Source of the DNA: Subdoligranulum variabile | Lineage (GTDB): Bacteria; Bacillota; Clostridia; Oscillospirales; Ruminococcaceae | Length of the DNA: 50,606 nucleotides | Assembly (NCBI GenBank): GCA_004552305.1 | Contig: SFOX01000009.1 | Coordinates: 1 to 50,606, forward strand | Direction of reading: 5' to 3' | Shown here: positions 15,528 to 24,601 of the stretch, in pieces | Numbering within the stretch: position 1 is the first letter of the stretch | Layout of the letters: every line of letters starts with the position of its first letter | Notes under the pieces: generated by a model | Seen by the model: the letters and a program-made list of their open reading frames with translations, nothing else | The model's database searches: none | What the model was told of the DNA's origin: nothing | Translations under genes and position numbers: made by a program

Positions 15528-17018
15528 ATGAAGGAATCCATGCAAAAAGTCCGTGAACTCGAAAAACAATTGTTCGGCTACAGCTACGCCATGCGCGTCA
15601 TTGATTTTGACAGCGAAACCGTCGCGCCCGAGGACGGCAACGACGGACGCGCCGAAGCGATGGAATTTTTGAGCCGCCAGAGCTTTGACCTGCTGGTCAA
15701 CGACAGCACCGCCGCGCTGCTGAAAGCCGCCGCCGCCGATGCCGAAACCGAGCAGGAGCAGGCAGAGGTGCGCAATTTACAGCGTGAGTACGATGAAATT
15801 GCCAAAATCCCCGCCGCCGAATACGCCGCCTTTACCAAGCTGTGCCAGCAAAGTATTCCGGCGTGGACCAAGGCAAAGCGCACCAACGATTTCGGCGTGT
15901 TTGCGCCGTATCTGGAAAAAATCGTCGCCGCACGCCGCGCGCAGGCCGCCTATTTTGACCCCGAGCGCGACCCATATGAGGTGTTTCTGGACCGGTACGA
16001 GCGAGGTCTGACCATTGCCCAGTGCGACGCCTTTTTTGCGCAGCTGCGTGAAACCATTGTGCCGCTGCTGGCGGAGATCCAAAAGCGCGGCGCACCCATC
16101 CGCACGGATTTTCTCGATCAGGAATGGCCCATCGACGCGCAGAAAAAGGTCAGCGAAAAAATTATGCAGCTGTGGGGCTTGGACCCCAAGCGCAGTATGC
16201 TGGCAGAGAGCGAGCATCCCTTTACTACCGAATTTTGGCGTAAGGACGTAAGAATTACCACGCATTATATGCCGCGCGATATGTTCAGCAACCTGTACAG
16301 CGTCGCGCACGAGGGCGGTCACGCCCTGTACGAGCTGAACATCAACCCCGATTACGACTACACCAGCGTGACCGGCGGCGCGACCATGGGTCTGCACGAA
16401 AGCCAGAGCCGCCTGTTTGAGAACATCGTCGGGCGCAGCCGCGCCTTTGTCGAGTACCTGTACCCGACGCTGAAGGAGCTGTTCCCGCAGCAGCTGGCGG
16501 ATGTCAGCGCCGAGGAAATCTGGCGTGCCGTCAACCGCGCCGAGCCGAGCCTGATCCGCACCGAGGCGGACGAGCTGACCTACGCGCTGCACATTATGGT
16601 GCGCTACGAGCTGGAAAAGGCGCTGATGCAGGGAACCCTGGCGGTGGCAGACCTGCCCGCCGCCTGGAACGCCAAGTACAAGGAATATCTGGGCGTAGAC
16701 GTACCCGACGACGCCCACGGCTGCCTGCAGGATATCCACTGGTCGATGGGCGATTTGGGGTATTTCCCCAGCTATGCCTTGGGCAGCGCCTACGGCGCAC
16801 AGGCGATTGCCGACCTGCGCAAGACCCACGATTTTGACGCCCAGTGGGCGGCAGGGAATATGGAACCGCTGAAAGCCGCCCTGAAGGAGCGCCTGTGGCA
16901 GTGGGGCAGTATGAAGGACCCCCGTTGGCTGGTAAAGAGCCTGTGCGGCGGCGAATTTGACGCCAAGTATTTTACCGAGTATCTGACCGCGAAATATACC
17001 GAAATTTACAAATTGTAA
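15528..17018 (+). CDS. Carboxypeptidase M32 (Taq type)
   Basis: A 496-residue metallocarboxypeptidase that trims C-terminal amino acids. The zinc motif is in SVAHEGGHALYEL (HExxH variant HEGGH), followed about 30 residues later by LHESQSRLFENIVGRS, which supplies the third ligand and the family's HES(Q)SR block. IRTEADELTYALHIMVRYELE is also diagnostic of M32. Length and motif order match the thermostable carboxypeptidase 1 family. The start at ATG 15528 follows AAGAGG by 8 nt; a TTG at 15510 would overlap the ribosome site. It is a monocistronic plus-strand gene, and the terminator at 17318 can end it. Confidence 0.93.
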   Translation: MKESMQKVRELEKQLFGYSYAMRVIDFDSETVAPEDGNDGRAEAMEFLSRQSFDLLVNDSTAALLKAAAADAETEQEQAEVRNLQREYDEIAKIPAAEYAAFTKLCQQSIPAWTKAKRTNDFGVFAPYLEKIVAARRAQAAYFDPERDPYEVFLDRYERGLTIAQCDAFFAQLRETIVPLLAEIQKRGAPIRTDFLDQEWPIDAQKKVSEKIMQLWGLDPKRSMLAESEHPFTTEFWRKDVRITTHYMPRDMFSNLYSVAHEGGHALYELNINPDYDYTSVTGGATMGLHESQSRLFENIVGRSRAFVEYLYPTLKELFPQQLADVSAEEIWRAVNRAEPSLIRTEADELTYALHIMVRYELEKALMQGTLAVADLPAAWNAKYKEYLGVDVPDDAHGCLQDIHWSMGDLGYFPSYALGSAYGAQAIADLRKTHDFDAQWAAGNMEPLKAALKERLWQWGSMKDPRWLVKSLCGGEFDAKYFTEYLTAKYTEIYKL

Positions 17019-17078
17019 TAGATAAGTAAATGATAACGGTTTGGATAATTTGCGGGAAATAGCCATTTTTAGGGGAAC

Positions 17079-17107
17079 CGTAGGGGCGGGGCATGCCCCG
17101 CCCGCGG
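17079..17107. repeat. REP-like palindrome, GTAGGGGCGGGG class
   Basis: CGTAGGGGCGGGGCATGCCC continues as a perfect GC-rich palindrome, followed by GCGGTTTTGCGGTTGCAACA, a tail shared with the copy at 24310. It is the same class that brackets the RAYT gene at 36997 and 37582. Confidence 0.85.
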
Positions 17108-17149
17108 TTTTGCGGTTGCAACAACATAACGGGTAAACCGCGCGTCTAT

Positions 17150-17306
17150 GGCTTCCCCCTTTGGGGGAAGCTGTCACCGCAGGTGACTGATGAGGGGGAA
17201 CTTTGCGCAAATTGCAAGAATACGGGTTGGTTTGTTGTATCTCCCGGACATTTTCCCCTCATCCGGCGCGTACCGCGCCACCTTCCCCCCAAGGGGGAAG
17301 GCTTTT
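17150..17306. repeat. Multi-hairpin repeat (P family), copy 2, with longer middle
   Basis: It has the same arms as the copy at 12433, with GTCACCGCAGGTGAC as second hairpin. The central spacer is about 40 bp longer than in the other copies. Confidence 0.85.
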
Positions 17307-17317
17307 ACAGACGAAAA

Positions 17318-17357
17318 TTCCCCCGGGGTTTTCAACACCCCGGGGGAAAACTTTTTT
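17318..17357. terminator. Bidirectional terminator between M32 peptidase and flippase genes
   Basis: The stem TTCCCCCGGGGT/ACCCCGGGGGAA is followed on the plus strand by AAAACTTTTTT and on the minus strand by TTTTCG. The two genes converge here. Confidence 0.85.
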
Positions 17358-17363
17358 AAATTT

Positions 17364-18794
17364 TTATCTGGATTTTTTCAAAAACCGTCCCAGCAGCTTA
17401 TCCAGCATACTGAAAATCTCCCGCAGGTTCAGCGCGCAAACCGCCGCCGTGATGGCAACGACCGGCAGCGCCCAATGCTCGACGCTGAACATAAACCAGA
17501 TTTCGCCCAGCACCAGGGCAAGGTTCAAAAGCAGCCACGCGGGGTGGAAGTCCATATCCAGCAAGCCGCGCGTGGAGTAGGCGCGCAGGATAAACACCAG
17601 CATCAGGCTGATAAAGCTGGCGGGGGTCACGCCCCAGGGTCCGAACCACTGGATAAACAGGTAGTTCAAAATCAGGTTGACCACCGCGCCGCACAGCATC
17701 GTGACCAGCGAGCCGGTGCTGCGCTTGTACACCACATAGATGCTGTTTAAAAATTGGTTCAGGCAGGTACACAGGGAGCAAAGCGTCAAGAATGGCACAA
17801 AAGTCCATGCTTCAAAGTAGCTGGCTTTAAAAATGCGCATCATAGGCTGGCACAGCAGAATGATGCCCGCCACGCCGCAGAACATCACGCTGGCGTAAAT
17901 GCGGAACACCTTGCTGAAAAACACCTGCCGGTCGGCTTCCTCGGTCACGGCGGAGAGCTGCCACGCCTCGTAGAAGATCGTACCCAGAATGGTGATGACC
18001 TGCGGCAGAAAATACCCCGCCGACAACAGCCCCACCCAGTGGTTGCCGGTGCGCCCCTGGTACCCCTCGCACAGCGCCTGCACAAAAAACATATCGCTGG
18101 CGTTGATGATCCAAAAGCTGATGGACGCGGGGATCATGGGCAGGCAGTAGCGCAGCATATCCTTCCACAGGGATAAATCAAACGCTTTAACGTCAAAATA
18201 TTGGTAGCATTTGCCGGCAAAAAGGACGAACACCATACTGGTCAAGTCCGCCATGGCGTTGGCAAGCAAAAAGCCGGTGGCGCCCATTTTGAACACGGTC
18301 AAAAATACAAGGTAGTAGATCAGCAAACTGAGCGTTGTCAGAACGCCGTCCAGCGCTACCAGCCGGTTGAGCAGCCGCGAACGGATAAACTGCGTACACA
18401 GCGTGCGCAGGCAGCTTGCCAGCACGCAAAGGTACAAAAACGGCAGGTATTCGGCGGCGTTGGGGATCAGCCGAACCAGCGGCATCGCCAGCAGCAAAAT
18501 GCAGAAGCCGACGCCGATCGTCGCCGCGCCGTTGACAAAGACGCTGTCCTTGTTGATCGATTTGTCCAGCCCGAAGCGGATGACCGCATACGCCACGCCA
18601 AGGCTGACGACAGGGATCAGCAGGTTGGTTGCCTGCTGCAGCAGGCTGGAAACGCCCATAATGTCGGGGGTGTCCAGAGCGTAGCTGAGGTAGGGGCGGA
18701 TAAAAAAGCTGAGCAGCTTGGAGCTGAAGTTGGAAATGGCAAACAGCAGGGTATTGCTCATCAGCGTTTGATATTTTTTGTGCGAAGAGGCCAC
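17364..18794 (-). CDS. Polysaccharide flippase (MOP/Wzx-like)
   Basis: A 476-residue integral membrane protein with roughly twelve to fourteen predicted helices and almost no soluble part. It begins SNTLLFAISNFSSKLLSFFI, the typical start of oligosaccharide-lipid flippases (MATE/MOP superfamily). Its role would be to move lipid-linked saccharide units across the membrane. It starts at GTG 18794, 7 nt after AAAGGAG. The substrate is unknown, and no other polysaccharide cluster genes are near apart from the family 2 glycosyltransferase at 14517. Confidence 0.85.
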   Translation of the reverse strand: MASSHKKYQTLMSNTLLFAISNFSSKLLSFFIRPYLSYALDTPDIMGVSSLLQQATNLLIPVVSLGVAYAVIRFGLDKSINKDSVFVNGAATIGVGFCILLLAMPLVRLIPNAAEYLPFLYLCVLASCLRTLCTQFIRSRLLNRLVALDGVLTTLSLLIYYLVFLTVFKMGATGFLLANAMADLTSMVFVLFAGKCYQYFDVKAFDLSLWKDMLRYCLPMIPASISFWIINASDMFFVQALCEGYQGRTGNHWVGLLSAGYFLPQVITILGTIFYEAWQLSAVTEEADRQVFFSKVFRIYASVMFCGVAGIILLCQPMMRIFKASYFEAWTFVPFLTLCSLCTCLNQFLNSIYVVYKRSTGSLVTMLCGAVVNLILNYLFIQWFGPWGVTPASFISLMLVFILRAYSTRGLLDMDFHPAWLLLNLALVLGEIWFMFSVEHWALPVVAITAAVCALNLREIFSMLDKLLGRFLKKSR

Positions 18795-18853
18795 GGCAAT
18801 GCTCCTTTATACATGGTAGGGTGGGGGAGGAAAACGCGTTGCAGCGTCAGGTT

Positions 18854-18880
18854 GGCGGGCGAGCAATGCTCGCCCCTACA
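18854..18880. repeat. REP-like palindrome, CGAGCAATGCTCG class
   Basis: GGCGGGCGAGCAATGCTCGC is followed by CCCTACA. The GTAGGGGC border is shared with the other REP classes, while the inner stem differs and remains self-complementary. Confidence 0.65.
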
Positions 18881-18910
18881 AGAGGTTTTCGACACACGGG
18901 CGCATCCTCG

Positions 18911-19465
18911 CTACCCCGTTTTCAGCAGGCGTTGGCGCTGCTTGTAATCCGGCAGCACCTGCGCCACCGCCGCCCAAAAGGCGGGGCTGTGGTCAGGGTG
19001 GGCAAAATGGCAAAATTCGTGTACCACAACATATTCCTGCGCGGCAGGCGGCATTACACAAAGCCGCCGCGCAAACGCCAGCGTGCCGGTTTTCAGGCTG
19101 CAGGAACCCCAGCGGGTGCGCATATCGCGCACGGCAATTTTGGGCATCTGACCGCGGGGACAAACGGCGGCAAACTGCGGATAGTAGGCGCGGCACAGCG
19201 CGGTAATTTGGGCAAGCGCGTCCTCTTTGGACGGTAATACGTCGTTTTGCTGCTGTTCGGCAGCGGCGCGGCGGGCAGCGCGGGCTTGCGCGGCACGCAC
19301 CCAATCGGCGCGGGAGGCAACAAAAGCGTCCACCCATTTTACTGCCAGACGTGCGGGGGCGCTGGCGGCAACCGAGCCGTCCGCCCGGACGCGCAGATTG
19401 ATATTGCGCACCCGCCGCCGCGTCAGCGTGTAGGCGATACCCGCAGAAACCCGCTGTTCAGCCAT
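18911..19465 (-). CDS. YgjP-like (DUF45) zinc metallopeptidase
   Basis: A 184-residue protein of the YgjP/WSS1-like M48-related family. The diagnostic sequence is TRWGSCSLKTGTLAFARRL, followed by YVVVHEFCHFAHPDHSPAFW with the zinc motif HExxH and a downstream His. The N-terminal half begins with the strand-rich region YTLTRRRVRNINLRVRADG. The substrate is unknown. The start at ATG 19465 follows AGGGG by 6 nt. An upstream in-frame ATG (19498) would begin inside the MITE-like element and is unlikely. Confidence 0.85.
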   Translation of the reverse strand: MAEQRVSAGIAYTLTRRRVRNINLRVRADGSVAASAPARLAVKWVDAFVASRADWVRAAQARAARRAAAEQQQNDVLPSKEDALAQITALCRAYYPQFAAVCPRGQMPKIAVRDMRTRWGSCSLKTGTLAFARRLCVMPPAAQEYVVVHEFCHFAHPDHSPAFWAAVAQVLPDYKQRQRLLKTG

Positions 19466-19485
19466 ACGTTCCCCTTTCGTTTTGA

Positions 19486-19657
19486 GACAATACCGCATAA
19501 TTCTAAGTGCCGATACGGCGAGCGAGGTGCGGCAGCTGCTAAGCCAAAAGCGCAGATAATACTTTGTGTCTTATCGAGCATTTTGGCAACGCAGATGCCG
19601 TGCCGCAGCCGTCGGAGCGGTGCTTAAGCCGTCAGGCGGGAATTGTGCGGTATTGTC
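19486..19657. mobile_element. MITE-like element, complete copy 2 (172 bp)
   Basis: It has terminal inverted repeats GACAATACCGCATAATTC (left) and, inverted, GACAATACCGCACAATTC (right), with one mismatch in 18. TTGA stands directly outside each end, a plausible 4-bp target duplication. The interior folds as a long imperfect hairpin and has no coding capacity. It is about 97 percent identical over 150 bp to the copy at 4793. Confidence 0.75.
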
Positions 19658-19698
19658 TTGAACATTGTACTCGCTTTTGGGACAAGATGCAAGCGGAA

Positions 19699-20565
19699 TT
19701 ATCGCCACAGGCTCTGCACATATTGGCGCGGGGTCTGGTTGTACTCCGCCTTAAAGGCGCGGTAAAAGTTGGCGTAATCGCCAAAGCCGCAGTACTGGCA
19801 AACCTCGTTGGGCAGCACGCCGCCCGCCAGAAGCTGCTTGGCGTTCAGCAGTCGCTTTTGCAAAATATAGCGATGCACCGTGGTTCCCACCTGCGCGTCG
19901 AACTTGCGCAGCAGGTGATATTTGCTGATAAAAAACTTTTCTGCCAAAAGGTCCAGTGTCAGCGGCTCGCTGTAATGCTCGTTGATGTAGTGCAGCACGG
20001 CGTCCACGACCTGGTCGCTGGTGCCGGCGGGGTGGATGTCGGCGCGGTCCGCGGCGGCGCGGTTCAGCCCGACCAGCAGCTCCATCAGCGCACCCTGCGC
20101 CAGCAGATCGCTGCCGTAGTCCTGCTGTGTCTTGGCGGCGCACAGGCGTTCGACGGTGCTGCGCAGCTGCGCCCCCGACGTGCCGGGCAGGCGGATCAGG
20201 TTTGTATGCCCCGAAACGGTGGTGTCAAAGCAGCGGGTCAGGCTGGTGCGCGGGGTGGACAGGCTTTCCAGATACGGGCGGCGGATCCACAAAACGATGC
20301 GCTCATACGCATCGGCATCGGTGGCGATGCGCGCCTGATGCAGCTCCAGCGGGCTGATGAGCATCCAGTCGCCGGGGCGCACGCGGTAGATTTGGTTTTC
20401 CACGATATATTCCACCCGACCGCGCAGCAGCAGATAGATTTCGTAAAAATCGTGGTGGTGCAGCTCGACCTCGTTCATATACGCCGAGCGGTAGCGGTAG
20501 ACCTCGTAGTCCGGCGCGATCATAGATTGCCGGGTGGTATAGGGGTTGAAGTTGGAGGATGACAT
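19699..20565 (-). CDS. AraC-family transcriptional regulator, probable control of uxuBA
   Basis: A 288-residue regulator. The N-terminal cupin ligand-binding domain contains ELHHHDFYEIYLLLRG and YRVRPGDWMLISPLELHQ. The C-terminal double helix-turn-helix (about 190-288) includes LTLDLLAEKFFISKYHLLRKF and the family signature NEVCQYCGFGDYANFYRAFKAEYNQTPRQY. It is divergent from the uronate genes uxuB-uxuA, so control of that operon by a sugar acid is the simplest inference. The gap between them is unusually long (about 730 bp) and has been filled with repeats. Confidence 0.9.
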   Translation of the reverse strand: MSSSNFNPYTTRQSMIAPDYEVYRYRSAYMNEVELHHHDFYEIYLLLRGRVEYIVENQIYRVRPGDWMLISPLELHQARIATDADAYERIVLWIRRPYLESLSTPRTSLTRCFDTTVSGHTNLIRLPGTSGAQLRSTVERLCAAKTQQDYGSDLLAQGALMELLVGLNRAAADRADIHPAGTSDQVVDAVLHYINEHYSEPLTLDLLAEKFFISKYHLLRKFDAQVGTTVHRYILQKRLLNAKQLLAGGVLPNEVCQYCGFGDYANFYRAFKAEYNQTPRQYVQSLWR

Positions 20566-20639
20566 AGGACACCTCGTTGGCAGAGTGGAGAGTTTAGAGT
20601 TAAGAGTTTAGATACGGTATGCCCGCCGCGCGGGCATAT

Positions 20640-21098
20640 TATAAAGAAGGTTGAGTACCCGGTAATCACAACATTACGGGTCATCCGTAGGGGCGGCATA
20701 TATGCCGCCCGCAGCAGCCGCCCGGATATTACGATATATCGGGAAAACTGCACGGAACGGTCAAGACCGTTCCCTACAAACCTGCCGGAAATGGACAATT
20801 TTGCCTATAATTGCTTGCCTTCCAATTGTTTGTAGGGAGGGGTCTTGACCCCTCCTTACAATTTTGCGACTACCGCAAATTCCACGGCAGGGCAATAAAA
20901 ATATTTCACGCGGTAGGGGCGGGGCATGCCCCGCCCGCGGCATAACGACAGCGTGAACCTTACGGGTAAACCACCCGGAAGGCTTCCCCCTCTGGGGGAA
21001 GCTGTCACCGCAGGTGACTGATGAGGGGGAGTCTGCCGGGGGTTTGCCCCTCATCCGGCGCGCAGGCGCGCCACCTTCCCCCCAAGGGGAAGGCTTTT
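20640..21098. repeat. Repeat cluster in the araC-uxuB gap
   Basis: The gap holds a series of palindromes: GTAGGGGCGGCATATATGCC (20685-20712), GGAACGGTCAAGACCGTTCC (20754-20780), TTTGTAGGGAGGGGTCTTGA (20829-20860), the GTAGGGGCGGGG class (20912-20940) and a P-family element (20981-21098). No gene is seen. The remaining sequence up to the uxuB start holds the promoter region. Confidence 0.8.
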
Positions 21099-21189
21099 CT
21101 TGCGGTAGGTTCCACTCGCATTTCCCCGCCGCAATACCTTAAAACTCATTTTAGCGCAATTTTTGCAATTTTTCAAGCAACTACGGTCA

Positions 21190-21218
21190 TTTTAAAGAAA
21201 AAAATTGCGCGGTATACT
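21190..21218 (+). promoter_or_regulatory. Possible uxuB promoter
   Basis: TATACT (21213-21218) is a good -10 box, but the -35 position (TTTTAA) is poor, which would suit an activator-dependent promoter. Direct repeats GCAATTTTT GCAATTTTT lie just upstream and could be an AraC-type operator. Confidence 0.4.
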
Positions 21219-21298
21219 ATAAATATAGCGGGCAAAAGACTGCCCACAGGGTTTTTCAGGCAGCGCTGCCGCGATAACAAAAAAGGAGAACTACCATT

Positions 21299-22915
21299 AT
21301 GCAGATGAATGCCGCTTCTATCGTAAATCAAAAAGCCGAGTGGGCAAAGCTGGGCGTTAAGCTGCCCAAGTTCGACCACGCCGCCATGACTGCCGCCACC
21401 AAGGAACACCCCATCTGGGTCCACTTCGGCGCAGGCAATATCTTCCGCGGCTTTATTGCCGCCCTGCAGCAGCGCCTGCTGAACGAGGGTCTGGCGGACC
21501 GCGGTATCATCGCCGCCGACACCTTCGACTACGACATCATTGACAAAATCTACACCCCGTTCGACAACCTGACCATGAACGTCACCCTCAACCCGGACGG
21601 CACCACCAGCCGTGAGATCATCGGCTCTGTGGCCGAGGGTCTGCGCGCCGATTCCTCCGACGCTGCGATGATGGCTCGCTTTAAGAGCATCTTCACCGAT
21701 CCCGGTCTGCAGATGATCTCCTTCACCATCACCGAGAAGGGCTACGCCCTGTACCGTCCCGACGGCAGCCTGATGCCCGTTGTGCAGGCGGACATTGACG
21801 AGGGTCCCGCCCACGCCCGCCATGCCATGAGCATGGTCGCCGCCCTGCTGCTGGAGCGCTTCCACGCCGGTGCTTACCCCTTGGCGGTCGTCAGCATGGA
21901 CAACTGCTCTCACAACGGCGAAAAGCTGCAGTCCAGCGTTATGACCGTTGCCAAGGCCTGGCTGGAAAAGGGCTATGTCGGTCAGGATTTCATCGACTAC
22001 CTCAGCGATGAGAGCAAGATCGCCTTCCCCTGGTCGATGATCGACAAGATCACCCCGCGCCCCCACAAGATCGTGGAGGAGCAGCTGGTTGCCGACGGCA
22101 TCGAGAATATGGAGCCCATCGTCACCAGCAAGAATACCTTCATTGCCGCGTTCGTCAACGCCGAGCGCCCGCAGTATCTGGTCGTTGAGGACAAGTTCCC
22201 CAACGGTCGCCCCGCGCTGGAAAAGGCGGGCGTCTATATGACCGACCGCGACACCGTCAACAAGACCGAGCGTATGAAGGTCACCACCTGCCTGAACCCC
22301 CTGCACACCGCCATGAGCGTTTACGGCTGCATGCTGGGCTACACCCTGATCTGCGACGAGATGAAGGACGCCGACATCGTCGCCCTCATCAAGCGTCTGG
22401 GCTATGTCGAGGGTCTGCCCGTTGTCGTTGACCCCAAGATCATGAGCCCCAAGGCGTTCATCGACGAGGTCGTTGAGCAGCGCCTGCCCAACCCCTTTAT
22501 GCCCGACGCGCCCCAGCGTATCGCCACCGATACCTCCCAGAAGGTCGGCATCCGCTTTGGCGAAACCATCAAGAGCTACGTCGCCGAGGGTCGCGACCTG
22601 AACACGCTGGTCTCCATTCCTCTCGCCATCGCCGGTTGGCTGCGCTACCTGCTGGCCATCGACGACAACGGCAACGCCTTTGAGGTTTCCGCCGACCCGC
22701 TGAAGGACGACCTGCAGGCAAAGCTTGCCGGCATCGAGTTCGGCAAGCCCGAAACTGTCACCGACCAGCTGGACGGTATCCTGTCCAACGCCTCGATCTT
22801 CGGCAGCGATCTGACAAAGACCGTGCTGGCTGACAAGATCAAGGCATATTTCCAGGCAGAAATCGCCGGTGCCGGCGCTGTCCGCAAGACCCTGCATGAC
22901 GCCCTGAACGCCTGA
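21299..22915 (+). CDS. uxuB: Mannitol dehydrogenase-family protein, probable fructuronate reductase
   Basis: A 538-residue NAD-dependent long-chain polyol dehydrogenase. The nucleotide-binding start is WVHFGAGNIFRGFIAALQQ. The catalytic block has CLNPLHTAMSVYGCMLGY with the Asn and His of the family's Lys-x4-Asn-x2-His site, and VVDPKIMSPKAF follows. In context with mannonate dehydratase it should reduce fructuronate to mannonate in glucuronate breakdown; other mannitol dehydrogenase-family substrates cannot be excluded from sequence alone. AAAGGAG precedes the ATG. No terminator separates it from uxuA. Confidence 0.88.
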   Translation: MQMNAASIVNQKAEWAKLGVKLPKFDHAAMTAATKEHPIWVHFGAGNIFRGFIAALQQRLLNEGLADRGIIAADTFDYDIIDKIYTPFDNLTMNVTLNPDGTTSREIIGSVAEGLRADSSDAAMMARFKSIFTDPGLQMISFTITEKGYALYRPDGSLMPVVQADIDEGPAHARHAMSMVAALLLERFHAGAYPLAVVSMDNCSHNGEKLQSSVMTVAKAWLEKGYVGQDFIDYLSDESKIAFPWSMIDKITPRPHKIVEEQLVADGIENMEPIVTSKNTFIAAFVNAERPQYLVVEDKFPNGRPALEKAGVYMTDRDTVNKTERMKVTTCLNPLHTAMSVYGCMLGYTLICDEMKDADIVALIKRLGYVEGLPVVVDPKIMSPKAFIDEVVEQRLPNPFMPDAPQRIATDTSQKVGIRFGETIKSYVAEGRDLNTLVSIPLAIAGWLRYLLAIDDNGNAFEVSADPLKDDLQAKLAGIEFGKPETVTDQLDGILSNASIFGSDLTKTVLADKIKAYFQAEIAGAGAVRKTLHDALNA

Positions 22916-23000
22916 TTTTCAAGCCAAAACAACGCAGAACCCCGCGCCGCGCGGCGCAACGACTGGATATACAAAATTTTAAAAATAAAAGGAGGTCCCT

Positions 23001-24098
23001 ATGCCAATGCAAATGGGTTGGCGCTGGTACGGTGAGGGCAACGACCCCATCACCCTGCGCGACATCAAGCAAATCCCCGGTGTTACCAGCATCGTCTGGG
23101 CGCTGCATCACAAGATGCCCGGCGAAATCTGGGAGGAGTCCGAAATCAAGGAAGTTATGGATCAGCTGCACGAGTACGGCTTCAACGGCGACGTTGTCGA
23201 GTCCGTCAATGTCCATGACGACATCAAGATCGGTCTGCCCACCCGCGACAAGTACATCGAAAACTACAAGCAGTGCATCCGCAACCTGTCCAAGTTCGGT
23301 GTCAAGGTCATCTGCTACAACTTTATGCCCATCTTTGACTGGACCCGCACCGACCTGTTCCACCCCGTGGGTGACGGCTCCACCGCCCTGTTCTATCAGA
23401 AGGATATGATCCAGGACGACTACAAGGCAATGGCACAGTACATTCTGGACTTCACCGAGAAGTACCATATGACCTTCCCCGGCTGGGAGCCGGAGCGTAT
23501 GGCGAAGCTGGACGAGCTGTTCAAGGCATACGCCCCCGTCACCAAGGAGAAGCTGTGGGAGAACCTGAAGTACTTCCTCGAAGCGCTGATGCCCACCTGC
23601 CGCGAGTGCGACATCAAGATGGCCATCCATATGGACGATCCCCCGTGGGATATCTTTGGTCTGCCCCGCCTGCTGGTTGACGCCGAGAGCATCGACCGCT
23701 TCCTGTCCATGGTGGACGACCCGTACAACTGCCTGACCCTGTGCAGCGGCAGCCTGAACGCCAACCCCAACAACAACGTTGCCGAGATTGTGCGCAAGCA
23801 TTGCGACCGCATCGCCTTTGCCCACATCCGCAACATTCACCACTTCGACAACGGCGATTTCAGCGAGGCCGCCCACCGCGATTGCTGCGGCGAAACCGGC
23901 ATCATTGAGATCCTGCGCGCCTACCACGATTGCGGCTTTGAGGGCTATATCCGCCCCGACCACGGCCGCCAGCTGTGGGAGGAAGGTCCCGGCAACTGCC
24001 GCCCCGGCTACGGCAAGTACGACCGCGCCCTGGGCATCCAGTATATGCTGGGCGTCTGGGACCTGCTCGACCGCTTGGACGAGGAAAAGAAAAAGTAA
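23001..24098 (+). CDS. uxuA: Mannonate dehydratase
   Basis: A 365-residue TIM-barrel enzyme converting D-mannonate to 2-keto-3-deoxygluconate. Family features include MQMGWRWYGEGNDPITLRDI at the start, the metal-site stretches IKMAIHMDDPPWDIFGLPR and NCLTLCSGSLNANPNNNV, FAHIRNI, and YIRPDHGR at the end. The length is typical. A strong AAAGGAGG precedes the ATG. It is 85 bp downstream of uxuB and ends at an intrinsic terminator, giving a two-gene hexuronate operon. The uronate isomerase and KDG kinase are not in this window. Confidence 0.95.
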   Translation: MPMQMGWRWYGEGNDPITLRDIKQIPGVTSIVWALHHKMPGEIWEESEIKEVMDQLHEYGFNGDVVESVNVHDDIKIGLPTRDKYIENYKQCIRNLSKFGVKVICYNFMPIFDWTRTDLFHPVGDGSTALFYQKDMIQDDYKAMAQYILDFTEKYHMTFPGWEPERMAKLDELFKAYAPVTKEKLWENLKYFLEALMPTCRECDIKMAIHMDDPPWDIFGLPRLLVDAESIDRFLSMVDDPYNCLTLCSGSLNANPNNNVAEIVRKHCDRIAFAHIRNIHHFDNGDFSEAAHRDCCGETGIIEILRAYHDCGFEGYIRPDHGRQLWEEGPGNCRPGYGKYDRALGIQYMLGVWDLLDRLDEEKKK

Positions 24099-24126
24099 TC
24101 TCCGTTTTCTTCCTACGAACCGATAC

Positions 24127-24158
24127 AAAAAGGGCAGCCCGCAAGGGCTGCCCTTTTT
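24127..24158 (+). terminator. Terminator of uxuBA
   Basis: AAAAAGGGCAGCCC, a four-base loop, then GGGCTGCCCTTTTT: a perfect stem with a T run. Confidence 0.9.
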
Positions 24159-24169
24159 GCGTTGTATGG

Positions 24170-24545
24170 CTTTTCCGGTAGGTTTGTAGGGGACGCATAT
24201 ATGCGTCCCGTGGGGTTTTCCCGGTAGGTTGCATTGATGGATTGGCTGCAACGGGCGGCATATATGCCGCCCCTACGGATGACCCGTTATGTTGTTGCAA
24301 CCGCAAAACCGCGGGCGGGGCGTGCCCCGCCCCTACCGCGCGGCGTATTTTTATTGCCGCACAATCCCGTGATGGTTCGGCGTTTCCGACAGGTTTGTAG
24401 GGAACGGTCTTGACCGTTCCGTGCGGTTTTCCCGCTATACCGCATTTTTTGGTAGGGCTGCAACGGGCGGCATATATGCCGCCCCTACGGAGTACCCGTA
24501 AAATTGTTATACCCGCAAACCCGCGGGCGGTGCGCCGCCCTGTTC
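24170..24545. repeat. Dense cluster of REP-like palindromes
   Basis: It includes GGGACGCATATATGCGTCCC (24190-24209), GGCGGCATATATGCCGCC (about 24252-24277 and 24464-24490), the GTAGGGGCGGGG class inverted (24310-24338) and GGAACGGTCTTGACCGTTCC (24394-24420). The linkers are themselves repeated, such as ACCCGTTATGTTGTTGCAAC. No gene is seen in this stretch. Confidence 0.8.
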
Positions 24546-24562
24546 GATTCCTCGTACGGAAA

Positions 24563-24600
24563 CAAAAAAAGTTCCTCATCCTGAGATGAGGAACTTTTTT
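24563..24600. terminator. Bidirectional terminator next to tRNA-Glu
   Basis: AAAAAAAGTTCCTCATC, loop, GATGAGGAACTTTTTT. It lies directly behind the 3' end of tRNA-Glu. Confidence 0.85.
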
Positions 24601-24601
24601 A

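Noticed and set aside
20640..21098. A CRISPR array or riboswitch in the araC-uxuB gap
   Set aside because: The palindromes differ from each other, have irregular spacing and recur elsewhere in the window as dispersed REP-like repeats.
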